From positions 3,100,001 to 3,164,000 of the forward strand of contig NZ_CP104263.1 of the NCBI RefSeq assembly GCF_025244825.1: a DNA stretch of 64,000 nucleotides, written 5' to 3'. The number at the start of each line of letters is the position of its first letter. Within the stretch, counting starts at the first letter, position 1. A program made the position numbers and the translations under genes. The notes under the pieces are model-generated. The model saw only the letters and a program-made list of their open reading frames with translations. It did no database searches and was not told the origin of the DNA. Shown here piece after piece: positions 37,101-44,317 of the stretch. Source of the stretch: Arthrobacter jinronghuae. GTDB taxonomy: Bacteria > Actinomycetota > Actinomycetes > Actinomycetales > Micrococcaceae.

Positions 37101-37185
37101 TGTAGAACGCGGACCGACCGATCCTGCGGAACACCAAGGGCGCAACCAATGCCACCGCAAATAAAACGGTGAGCACAAACAGCAC
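34132..37185 (-). CDS. mnhA: Na+/H+ antiporter subunit MnhA (MrpA-MrpB fusion)
   Basis: The 1017-residue first subunit joins MrpA (ND5-like, about 1-770) with an MrpB domain (about 835-970, [25 protein letters not shown]-like). The proton-channel core reads [14 protein letters not shown] and [38 protein letters not shown] with its conserved lysines. The C-terminus is acidic ([15 protein letters not shown]). GTG 37185 has GGGAGAT 8 bases upstream. It begins a six-gene operon (mnhACDEFG) in which each pair through mnhF overlaps by 4 bases. The complex exports Na+ (or K+) for H+ and aids salt/alkali tolerance in other bacteria. Confidence 0.95.
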   Translation of the reverse strand: [1017 protein letters not shown]

Positions 37186-37386
37186 TATGATCTCCCGGGC
37201 TCTTTTGTCGATGTTTCAGCCTGATTTTGGCTGCAGTTATCAAGGGGGGTGGTCAAGGTCGTATGTACATTCTACCCATGGCATACGTACGCCCTCCTAT
37301 TCGGGCCGTTCGGCAAAGGAACCGGCCACCGGCGTTTTGGGCGTTGAATACCGTCACCGGCCGCGGCAGCCGCTAGGCTCAGCGGC

Positions 37387-38763
37387 ATGAGTCTCAGCAC
37401 ACAAAAATCGTCTCCGGGTGTCCCGGCGCCGGGCGCCGCCGCACCTGCACGCTGGAAGCAGGTGGCGGCCTGGGCTGCCTGGGACTGGGGGTCCGCTTCC
37501 TTCAATGCGGTGATGACCACCTTTGTGTTCACTGTCTACTTGACCTCGGAGCAGTTCGGGGACAAAGACGAGAACTCCGCCGTCCTTGGCGCCGGCCTCG
37601 CCATTGCCGGTGTTGCAGTGGCCGTCCTCGCGCCGGTCACCGGCCAACGGTCGGACGCGGGTGGGCGCCGCCGCACATGGCTCACCGTCAACACCCTGCT
37701 GACCTGCGCCCTGGTCGCGGCGTGCTGGTTTGTTTTCCCCGCCCCCGAGTTCCTGATCCTGGGCGTGGCCCTGATCGCCGTGGCGAACCTGTTCTTCGAG
37801 TTCGCGGGCGTGAACTACAACGCCATGCTTAGCCAGATTTCCACACCGGCCTCGGTCGGAAAAATCAGCGGCCTGGGCTGGGCGATGGGCTATGTAGGCG
37901 GAATCGTCGCCCTGGCGCTGGTGCTCGTGGGCTTTGTGCAGCCCGATGTCGGCTGGTTCGGCGTCACCTCCGAAGACGGACTGAACATCCGGGCCGTTGC
38001 GCTGTTTTCCGCCGTCTGGTTCCTGCTGTTCGCCCTGCCGCTGATGTTCACCGTGCCCGAGGTTCCCCGGCAGGACGCAGTGGCACGGCTGGGGATCCTT
38101 GACTCCTACAAGCTCCTGTTCCAGCGCATCAAGGCCCTCTTCCGGACCGACCCGCACACCATTTACTTCCTTCTCGCCAGCGCCGTCTTCCGGGACGGTC
38201 TGGCGGCAGTATTCACTTTCGGCGGCGTTATCGCGGCGGGCACGTTCGACTGGGAACTGTCAGAGGTGATTATGTTCGCCATCTTCGGCAACGTGGTGGC
38301 CGCCGCCGGGTCCGTGGTCGGCGGCTTCCTCGATGACCGTTCCGGCCCCAAGGCCGTGATCGTCGGTTCGCTGATCGGACTGATCCTGGCCGGCACGGCC
38401 ATCGTGGTGCTGGGTCCGGGCGACCAGGACCTGTTTGGGCTGCAGTGGACCGGCGACACCACATTCTGGATCTTCGGCCTGCTGCTGTGCCTGTTCGTTG
38501 GCCCGGCCCAGTCCGCATCCCGGGCGTTCCTGGCCAGGCTGGCCCCGGAGGGCAAGGAAGGCGAGCTGTTCGGCCTGTATGCCACCACGGGGCGGGCGGT
38601 CAGCTTCCTGGCCCCCGCCCTGTTCTCGGCCTGCATCGCGATCTTCGGCAGCCAGCGGTACGGCATTATCGGCATTATGGCCGTGCTGCTGGTGGGCCTG
38701 CTGGTCCTGCTCCCGGTCCGCTCCCCCGCAGCACGGACCGTTCCGGCCGCGGATAAGGAGTAA
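37387..38763 (+). CDS. UMF1-family MFS transporter (Atg22-like)
   Basis: A 458-residue transporter with about 12 membrane helices, similar to the UMF1/Atg22 subset of the major facilitator family. The N-terminal WAAWDWGSASFNAVMTTFVFTVYL and the FEFAGVNYNAMLSQIST segment are typical. The substrate is unknown; Atg22 exports amino acids from the vacuole. TAGGCT (37374-37379) lies seven bases before ATG 37387, indicating a leaderless transcript. It is divergent from mnhA; an imperfect CGTATG/CATACG dyad lies between them (37260-37287). Confidence 0.85.
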   Translation: MSLSTQKSSPGVPAPGAAAPARWKQVAAWAAWDWGSASFNAVMTTFVFTVYLTSEQFGDKDENSAVLGAGLAIAGVAVAVLAPVTGQRSDAGGRRRTWLTVNTLLTCALVAACWFVFPAPEFLILGVALIAVANLFFEFAGVNYNAMLSQISTPASVGKISGLGWAMGYVGGIVALALVLVGFVQPDVGWFGVTSEDGLNIRAVALFSAVWFLLFALPLMFTVPEVPRQDAVARLGILDSYKLLFQRIKALFRTDPHTIYFLLASAVFRDGLAAVFTFGGVIAAGTFDWELSEVIMFAIFGNVVAAAGSVVGGFLDDRSGPKAVIVGSLIGLILAGTAIVVLGPGDQDLFGLQWTGDTTFWIFGLLLCLFVGPAQSASRAFLARLAPEGKEGELFGLYATTGRAVSFLAPALFSACIAIFGSQRYGIIGIMAVLLVGLLVLLPVRSPAARTVPAADKE

Positions 38764-38843
38764 GCGCTATAGGTCCGGCCTATGGGCCTGGCTCCGGCGG
38801 CAACGAAATTCCTTCGCTCGCAGAGCTCGCTTGGAATATTAAA

Positions 38844-38937
38844 GCCGCCTCCGCCAGGCCCTCCAGCCGGACGGTCTCGCCGCCTCCGCCAGGCCCTCAG
38901 GCCCTCCAGCCGGACGGTCTCGCCGCCTCCGCAGGCC
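38844..38937. repeat. Direct repeats between UMF1 transporter gene and dcd
   Basis: A 35-base unit (38844-38878) is followed directly by a 43-base version (38879-38921, same sequence plus an 8-base CCCTCAGG insertion) and a partial third copy (from 38922) that runs into the dcd stop codon. The unit starts GCCGCCTCCGCCAGGCCC and ends CGGACGGTCTC. Just before it (about 38804-38840) is an AT-containing dyad GAAATTCC ... GGAATATT. The rest of the gap 38764-38937 is otherwise featureless. Confidence 0.75.
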
Positions 38938-39558
38938 CTAGGAGGCGCTGACGCCCGCCGTGTCCTCGTCATTCGAGGCAGCGGTGACATCCGTGCGGTG
39001 GAAGTTCAGGTGGCTGCGCGACGCCGTCGGGCCGCGCTGGCCCTGGTACCGGTTGCCGTAGCTGCCGGAGCCGTAGGCGTGCTCCGCCGGGGAGCTGAGC
39101 CGGAAGAAGCACAGCTGGCCGATCTTGGAGCCGGGCCACAGCTTGATGGGCAGCGTTGCCATGTTGGAAAGCTCGAGCGTGACGTGGCCGGAGAAACCGG
39201 GGTCAATGAAGCCTGCCGTGGAGTGCGTCAGCAGCCCAAGCCGACCCAGCGAAGACTTGCCCTCCAGCCGCGCGGCAATATCGTCCGGCAGGGTGACCTG
39301 CTCGTAGGTGGAACCCAGGACGAACTCTCCGGGGTGGAGGATGAACGGCTCGTCCGGAGCCACTTCCACCAGGCGGGTCAGTTCGGGTTGGTCCTGCGAG
39401 GGATCGATGTGGGCGTACTTGTGGTTGTCGAATAGCCGGAAGAAGCGGTCGATGCGCACATCGACGCTGGAAGGCTGGACCATTGCGGGGTCATAGGGGT
39501 CCAGGGCAATCCGGTTGTCGGCAATCTCGGCTCGGATGTCGCGGTCAGAAATCAGCAC
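38938..39558 (-). CDS. dcd: dCTP deaminase (possibly bifunctional, dUMP-forming)
   Basis: Deaminates dCTP on the route to dTMP. The 206-residue trimeric enzyme carries the Dcd motifs [12 protein letters not shown], the catalytic-region [21 protein letters not shown] (about 114-134, with catalytic Glu in LELSN) and [19 protein letters not shown] (about 165-183). Mycobacterial Dcd also acts as a dUTPase; this one may too. It is longer than the usual ~190 residues because of a polar tail of about 20 residues. GTG 39558 has GAAGAG upstream. It follows kynA by 22 bases on the same strand. Confidence 0.95.
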   Translation of the reverse strand: MLISDRDIRAEIADNRIALDPYDPAMVQPSSVDVRIDRFFRLFDNHKYAHIDPSQDQPELTRLVEVAPDEPFILHPGEFVLGSTYEQVTLPDDIAARLEGKSSLGRLGLLTHSTAGFIDPGFSGHVTLELSNMATLPIKLWPGSKIGQLCFFRLSSPAEHAYGSGSYGNRYQGQRGPTASRSHLNFHRTDVTAASNDEDTAGVSAS

Positions 39559-39580
39559 TCTTCAAAAATAGCGCATGCCC

Positions 39581-40435
39581 CTAGCGGCCGATTTCCGTCC
39601 GCACCGCATAGAGCTCGGGGAAAAACGTCAGTTCGAGGGCACGCCGCAGGAAGCCTGCGCCGCTGGAACCGCCAGTACCCCGCTTCATTCCGATGGTGCG
39701 TTCCACGGTTTTCAGGTGTCGGAAACGCCACAGCTGGAAATTGTCCTCGAGGTCCACCAGTTCTTCGCAGGCCTCGTAGACGTCCCAGTTCCCGGCGGGG
39801 TTTTCGTAGACGTACTTGTAGACCGCAAGCAGTGACTCGTCATACACATGTGCCTGCGTCACGTCCCGGTCCAGGAGTTCCGGCGCCACCGCGTAGCCGC
39901 GCCGGGCAAGATAGCGGATGAACTCGTCGTAGATGCTGGTCCGGGACAGCAGTCCGGACAACAGCTCCTGAGCGGCCGGGTCTGCTGCGAACACGGCAAT
40001 CATTGCCTCGTTCTTGTTGCCCAGCAGGAACTCCACGGCACGGTACTGGTAGGACTGGAAGCCGCTCGAAGCGCCCAGGTCATCGCGGAATTCGGAATAC
40101 TCGGACGGGGTCAGTGTCGCCAGCACGGACCACTGTTCGGTCAGCGAGCGCTGGATGTGCTTGATCCGGGCAATTCCCTTCATGGCCGAACGCAGGTCAT
40201 CCGCCGCCAGCCGCGCCCGCACGGCGAGCAGCTCGTGCAGGACGAGCTTCAACCACAGCTCCGAGGTCTGGTGCTGGATGATGAAGAGCATCTCGTCGTG
40301 GTGCTCCGGGCTGCTCACCGGATGCTGCGCGGAGAGCAGTTCATCCAGGGCAAGGTAGGACCCGTAGCTCATCTTGTCGCTGAAGTCCCGCTCAATGCCT
40401 GCTTCGAGGCTGCGGGTGTTCTCGTTCGGACTCAT
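39581..40435 (-). CDS. kynA: Tryptophan 2,3-dioxygenase
   Basis: Haem enzyme that opens tryptophan's indole ring to N-formylkynurenine. The 284-residue protein has the TDO landmarks MSYGSYLALDELLSAQHP, FIIQHQTSELWLKLVLHEL (active-site His and Arg region), SGFQSYQYRAVEFLLGNKN, the haem-ligand histidine in LWRFRHLKTVERTIG and the conserved GTGGSSGAGFLRRA. The start is ATG 40435, with a leaderless TACCGT box at 40443-40448, 7 bases upstream; GTG 40444 is less likely. kynB and kynU are not adjacent. It precedes dcd on the same strand. Confidence 0.93.
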   Translation of the reverse strand: MSPNENTRSLEAGIERDFSDKMSYGSYLALDELLSAQHPVSSPEHHDEMLFIIQHQTSELWLKLVLHELLAVRARLAADDLRSAMKGIARIKHIQRSLTEQWSVLATLTPSEYSEFRDDLGASSGFQSYQYRAVEFLLGNKNEAMIAVFAADPAAQELLSGLLSRTSIYDEFIRYLARRGYAVAPELLDRDVTQAHVYDESLLAVYKYVYENPAGNWDVYEACEELVDLEDNFQLWRFRHLKTVERTIGMKRGTGGSSGAGFLRRALELTFFPELYAVRTEIGR

Positions 40436-40504
40436 GCCCACCACGGTATCCGCTCAATATGCCAGACTTGGGGTTTTGGCACCGAGCCCTGAGAAGGAGT
40501 CCCC

Positions 40505-40987
40505 ATGGAACCGGACAACACCCCCGAGATCCCGACAATGCCGCTGGCCAACGACGACGTCGAAGCACCCGGCGCGGCGCTTGAAGAGGCCATCACCGCA
40601 GGCCGCGAGGGCCGGATCACCAACCGCGAGGTCATGTCCGTCATCTGGACATCGGAACTGCTCAGCGTGGGGCGCCTGACGAAGGAAGACGATCCCTCCA
40701 CCTTCCAGGCAGTGGTCCTGAAAGCCCCGGACGCCGACTACTCCGTGGCTGCCACCTTCACCTCCCCGGACCGCATCCCCGCGCAGCTGCGCGAAGCAGC
40801 ACCGGTGGTCGTCAGGGCCAGCGGCGAAGCCACCATCCGCAGCATCGCCCCCGGATACGGCATGTCCGTGAACCCGGGACACGAAGTAGGGCTGGAGATC
40901 GGCCCGGACGTCGTGGCTTCGCTTGTCGAGGCGTACGAAAAGACCGCAGCGCAGGCACAGGACCCGGCCGCTCCCGAACAGGGCTGA
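40505..40987 (+). CDS. SseB-like protein
   Basis: A 160-residue cytosolic protein resembling the SseB N-terminal domain (SseB/Sulfurtransferase family) as found in actinobacteria: TFQAVVLKAPDADYSVAATFTSPDRIP, a hydrophobic GMSVNPGHEVGLEIGPDVV core. Function unknown. ATG 40505 has an AGAAGGAG site 8 bases before it. It is divergent from kynA. Confidence 0.65.
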   Translation: MEPDNTPEIPTMPLANDDVEAPGAALEEAITAGREGRITNREVMSVIWTSELLSVGRLTKEDDPSTFQAVVLKAPDADYSVAATFTSPDRIPAQLREAAPVVVRASGEATIRSIAPGYGMSVNPGHEVGLEIGPDVVASLVEAYEKTAAQAQDPAAPEQG

Positions 40988-41064
40988 TCCGACCGCGAAA
41001 GGGTCGAAAACAGCCGATTAGGTTGCGTTATGGCCATTTGATGCCGTTTTTGCAGGCCTAGCGC

Positions 41065-41092
41065 TTGCAGTGTCAGTGCCGGGGCCTACGCT
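41065..41092 (+). promoter_or_regulatory. Candidate promoter of the M4 protease gene
   Basis: TTGCAG (-35, 41065-41070), 16-base spacer, TACGCT (-10, 41087-41092). The transcription start would be near 41099, giving a leader of about 26 bases with a GGGAGGG ribosome binding site. Confidence 0.55.
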
Positions 41093-41124
41093 GGGGAACC
41101 TCACAACAGAGGGAGGGCTGTACC

Positions 41125-42192
41125 GTGACAAACTCAAGCGTTGCTTCTTCGATCTGTTCCATCGTTCCGCCGTATCTGCTTGCCCGCCTGGCCGCCGCCG
41201 AAGACCCTGCAAAGGCAACAGCGGCGAAGTCGGCCCGTCGTGCCTTGACCGGGATCGACGGCGTGGAATCCGCGCGCTCGGCGCCGCACTCTGCGCCGTC
41301 CCGCGGATCAGGCACGGCGTTCACCCCGTCCCTGCGCCGCACGATCTCCGATGCCCTGGGCCTGGAGGAACTGCCGGGCACGGTAGTGCGGTCCGAAGGC
41401 CAGCCGGACACGGGCGACCCAGCCGTGGACGAAACCTATGCCGGGCTCGGCGCCACTTACCGCCTCTTCAGCGATGCCTACGGACGTTCCTCGCTCGACG
41501 GCGCGGGGCGGGCGTTGGAGGCCACCGTCCACTATGGACGTGCCTATGACAACGCTTTCTGGGACGGCTCCCGGATGGTGCTCGGCGACGGCGACGGCGA
41601 GGTGTTTGAACGCTTCAGCAAGTCCCTCACCGTGATCGGCCACGAGCTGACCCACGGCATCATCCAGTACACCGCGCAGCTGGACTACCGCGACCAGGCC
41701 GGGGCGCTCAACGAATCAATAGCCGATGTTTTCGGCGTACTGGTCGAGCAGAAACTGCTGGGACAAACAGCGGACCAGGCGAGCTGGCTGGTTGGCGAGG
41801 GCCTGTTCACGGATCTGGTGCAGGGGCAGGCACTGCGGTCCTTGAAGGCGCCGGGCACTGCGTACGACGACGACGTGCTTGGCAAGGATCCGCAGCCGGG
41901 GTCCATGGCGGACTTTGTGAAGACCGCGGCGGACAACGGCGGTGTGCACATCAACTCCGGAATCCCCAACCGCGCTTTCTACCTGGTGGCTGAAGCCCTG
42001 GGCGGGTATGCCTGGGAACGCGCCGGCCAGGTCTGGTACGACACCATCACCGAACGCAATTTCCCCGCCGACGCCACCTTCGCCGTCTTTGCCGCCGCCA
42101 CGCTCACCGCAGCGGAAAAAAGGTACGGAGCGGGGACGGAGGAAAGTACTGCTGTGCAGGCAGCGTGGAAAGAGGTTAACGTCTTGGTATGA
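41125..42192 (+). CDS. M4 family metalloprotease, protealysin-like
   Basis: A 355-residue zinc protease of the thermolysin (M4) clan. The zinc motif is HELTH (about residues 173-177, IGHELTHGIIQYTAQL) with the third ligand in GALNESIADVFG and the downstream NSGIPNRAFYLVAEALGG His/Asn region. No signal peptide is present; the N-terminus SIVPPYLLARLAAAE matches the short protealysin propeptide motif, so it should be an intracellular or unconventionally released protease. GTG 41125 is chosen for its GGGAGGG site; the upstream frame lacks homology. Its stop overlaps the emfourin-like gene by 4 bases. Confidence 0.9.
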   Translation: MTNSSVASSICSIVPPYLLARLAAAEDPAKATAAKSARRALTGIDGVESARSAPHSAPSRGSGTAFTPSLRRTISDALGLEELPGTVVRSEGQPDTGDPAVDETYAGLGATYRLFSDAYGRSSLDGAGRALEATVHYGRAYDNAFWDGSRMVLGDGDGEVFERFSKSLTVIGHELTHGIIQYTAQLDYRDQAGALNESIADVFGVLVEQKLLGQTADQASWLVGEGLFTDLVQGQALRSLKAPGTAYDDDVLGKDPQPGSMADFVKTAADNGGVHINSGIPNRAFYLVAEALGGYAWERAGQVWYDTITERNFPADATFAVFAAATLTAAEKRYGAGTEESTAVQAAWKEVNVLV

Positions 42193-42470
42193 AACTGGTT
42201 GTAGTGCGCAGCGGCGGCTTTGCGGGCATGCAGCGCACCTGGAGCACGCAGGTCAGCTCCGAAGAAGCACAGGAGCGGTGGCTGCCGCTCCTCAGCGACC
42301 CGCCCGAAGCCCCGGACAGCGAACCGGACCGGTTCATGTACGAGATTTCGGTGGGCCCCACCGCCGTCACCATCCCGGAACGGCAAGTCAAGGGCAGGTG
42401 GCGCGAACTCGTGGAGCGGGCCCGGGCCGGCGCCGATTCTGAACCCGGCGAGGGCTCCTCCGGAGACTAG
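42189..42470 (+). CDS. Protealysin inhibitor, emfourin-like
   Basis: A 93-residue protein matching the emfourin (protealysin inhibitor) family: begins MKLVVVRSGGFAGMQRTW, and has FMYEISVGPTAVTIPERQVKGRWRELVERA. Emfourin of Serratia binds protealysin and blocks it; in many genomes the two genes are neighbours. Here the ATG overlaps the protease stop (ATGA), so protease and inhibitor are made in step. This pairing supports both calls. Confidence 0.85.
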   Translation: MKLVVVRSGGFAGMQRTWSTQVSSEEAQERWLPLLSDPPEAPDSEPDRFMYEISVGPTAVTIPERQVKGRWRELVERARAGADSEPGEGSSGD

Positions 42471-42586
42471 TCCGGCGGTGTTTAGCCGACCAGTCCGGAA
42501 ACACTTCGGCAGCACCCGCAAACGAATTAGGCAACCGGCAGGTTCCATGTAAAGTTAGGAGCTGTGCCGGATTCCTTCCGGACACT

Positions 42587-42660
42587 GCGGGCGTAGCTCA
42601 ATGGTAGAGCGCTAGCTTCCCAAGCTTGATACGCGGGTTCGATTCCCGTCGCCCGCTCCA
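42587..42660 (+). tRNA. tRNA-Gly (anticodon CCC)
   Basis: A 74-base cloverleaf with encoded CCA. Acceptor GCGGGCG/CGCCCGC, D stem GCTC/GAGC, anticodon loop TTCCCAA (anticodon CCC, reads GGG), anticodon stem with one T-T mismatch (position 28-42), T arm GCGGG-TTCGATT-CCCGT, discriminator T. Downstream (42661-42770) is a pyrimidine-rich stretch with no clear terminator. Confidence 0.96.
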
Positions 42661-42779
42661 TTTCGGAGCAAGGCTCCACCCCCTCCCCCTCCCCCCTGCA
42701 CCGCACGGCATGCACTTTCGCTGTCAGCGTGTCAACCCCCGGCTCAAAGTCCGGGGTAATCGGCGTAGACTTGTCCGCG

Positions 42780-43241
42780 ATGAACCGGAAAATGTTTAAG
42801 TCCAAAATCCACCGCGCCACGGTGACCCATGCCGACCTGCACTACGTGGGGTCCGTGACGGTTGACCTTGACCTCCTCGAAGCCGCGGACATCCTGCCCG
42901 GCGAGCTCGTCTCGATCGTCGACGTCGACAACGGCGCCCGGCTGGAGACGTACACCATCGCCGGCGAGCGCGGCTCGGGGGTGCTGGGCATCAACGGTGC
43001 AGCGGCCCACCTGGTGCACGTGGGCGACACGGTCATCCTCATCACTTACGCAGATATGACCACCGAAGAGGCCCGCTCCTTTGTGCCGACGGTAGTCCAT
43101 GTTGATTCCGCCAATCGGATCCTGGAGCTGGGCACCGACCCGGCCGAGGCCGTGACGGAAGGCACCGAGCGTCCTCCGCTGGCTCTGGACAACACCCAGG
43201 TCATGGCCGGCAACCCGGGCGCCGCAGCCGAAGCCAGATAG
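42780..43241 (+). CDS. panD: Aspartate 1-decarboxylase PanD
   Basis: Makes beta-alanine from aspartate for pantothenate/CoA. The 153-residue pyruvoyl enzyme self-cleaves at Gly24-Ser25 ([12 protein letters not shown]), and the motif [22 protein letters not shown] (about 61-82) matches PanD. The C-terminal extension of about 30 residues is longer than E. coli PanD (126 residues), as usual in actinobacteria. TAGACT (42766-42771) lies 8 bases before ATG 42780, suggesting a leaderless start; the in-frame upstream codon at 42729 lacks homology. The AEC gene follows after 9 bases. Confidence 0.95.
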   Translation: MNRKMFKSKIHRATVTHADLHYVGSVTVDLDLLEAADILPGELVSIVDVDNGARLETYTIAGERGSGVLGINGAAAHLVHVGDTVILITYADMTTEEARSFVPTVVHVDSANRILELGTDPAEAVTEGTERPPLALDNTQVMAGNPGAAAEAR

Positions 43242-43250
43242 CAGCATCCG

Positions 43251-44177
43251 GTGCTGGGGGTACTCACCGGATTCGCCGTTGTCTGGATCATCATCCTCAC
43301 CGGGTATGCCATCGGCAGGCTCGGCGTACTGGGGGAAAACGCACAGACCGTACTGAGCCGCCTGGCGTTCTTCGTTGCTTCGCCGGCGCTGCTGCTCATT
43401 ACGCTCAGTGATGCCGATCTGCCCACGGTCTTCTCGTTTCCGCTGCTGGTGGCCGCCGCCAGCGCCTTGGCCACGGCGCTCCTCTACGTGCTCGTTACCC
43501 GCTGGTGGCTGCGCCGCCCGTTGCCGGAAATGCTTATTTCCGCCATGTCCTCATCCCTGGTAAATGCCGCCAATCTTGGGCTGCCCATCTGCGTATACGT
43601 CCTCGGGGATGCTGCCTATATTGCACCCGTGCTGATTTTCCAGCTCGCTTTCTTCACCCCGTTCTTCCTGATGATGATGGATTCGGCCACCAGCGGCCGG
43701 CGTACCTCGGTTCGGGTTTTTGCCGGGCAGGTGGTCCGCAATCCGATAATCGTCGGCTCCCTGATCGGCCTGCTGCTGGCCGCCACCGGCACGCAGCTGC
43801 CCGAAATCATCCATGAACCGGTGTCCCTGATCGGCGGTGCAGCGGTTCCCGCCATGCTCCTTGCCTTCGGGCTTTCACTGGTGGGGTCGCGGCCCCTGAC
43901 CGCCGACGGCGGCAGACGGGCCGACGTCGTCCTCGCCTCTGCCTTCAAGCTCCTGGTCCAGCCGCTGCTGGCTTTCGTACTGGCCCGCTTCGTCCTTGGG
44001 ATGGAAGGTCACCTGCTTTTCGCCGTCGTGGTCACCGCGGCCCTTCCCACTGCACAGAATGTTTTCGTTGCCGCTGCCCGCTACGAAGAAGGTGTGCTGG
44101 TAGCCAAGGACACCGTGCTGCTCACCACCATTGCCTCGCTTCCCGTGCTGGTCCTGGCCGCTGCCCTGCTGACCTGA
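43251..44177 (+). CDS. AEC family transporter
   Basis: A 308-residue auxin-efflux-carrier-like membrane protein with about 10 helices, NAANLGLPICVYVLGDAAYIAPVL and SLVNAANLGLPI being the typical N-terminal repeat signature, and TAALPTAQNVFVAAARY the C-terminal equivalent. The substrate is unknown; family members export malate, amino acids or auxin-like acids. GTG 43251 lies 9 bases after panD, so they form a likely operon. Confidence 0.85.
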   Translation: MLGVLTGFAVVWIIILTGYAIGRLGVLGENAQTVLSRLAFFVASPALLLITLSDADLPTVFSFPLLVAAASALATALLYVLVTRWWLRRPLPEMLISAMSSSLVNAANLGLPICVYVLGDAAYIAPVLIFQLAFFTPFFLMMMDSATSGRRTSVRVFAGQVVRNPIIVGSLIGLLLAATGTQLPEIIHEPVSLIGGAAVPAMLLAFGLSLVGSRPLTADGGRRADVVLASAFKLLVQPLLAFVLARFVLGMEGHLLFAVVVTAALPTAQNVFVAAARYEEGVLVAKDTVLLTTIASLPVLVLAAALLT

Positions 44178-44317
44178 GGCAACACCCGGTTTGGCCGGTA
44201 TGGATGTGGCATAAATTACGTTCAAGGCATATGGTCAAAGCGAAGGCCGCTTAGTGTGCGGTACGTTCCATGCAACGCCGCAGGGGACGCTTACGACGAG
44301 GTGGAGGCACAGTACCG

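Noticed and set aside
37260..37287. Dyad CGTATG-N16-CATACG between mnhA and the UMF1 transporter
   Set aside because: Short arms and long spacer; may be chance. Mentioned only in the gene entry.
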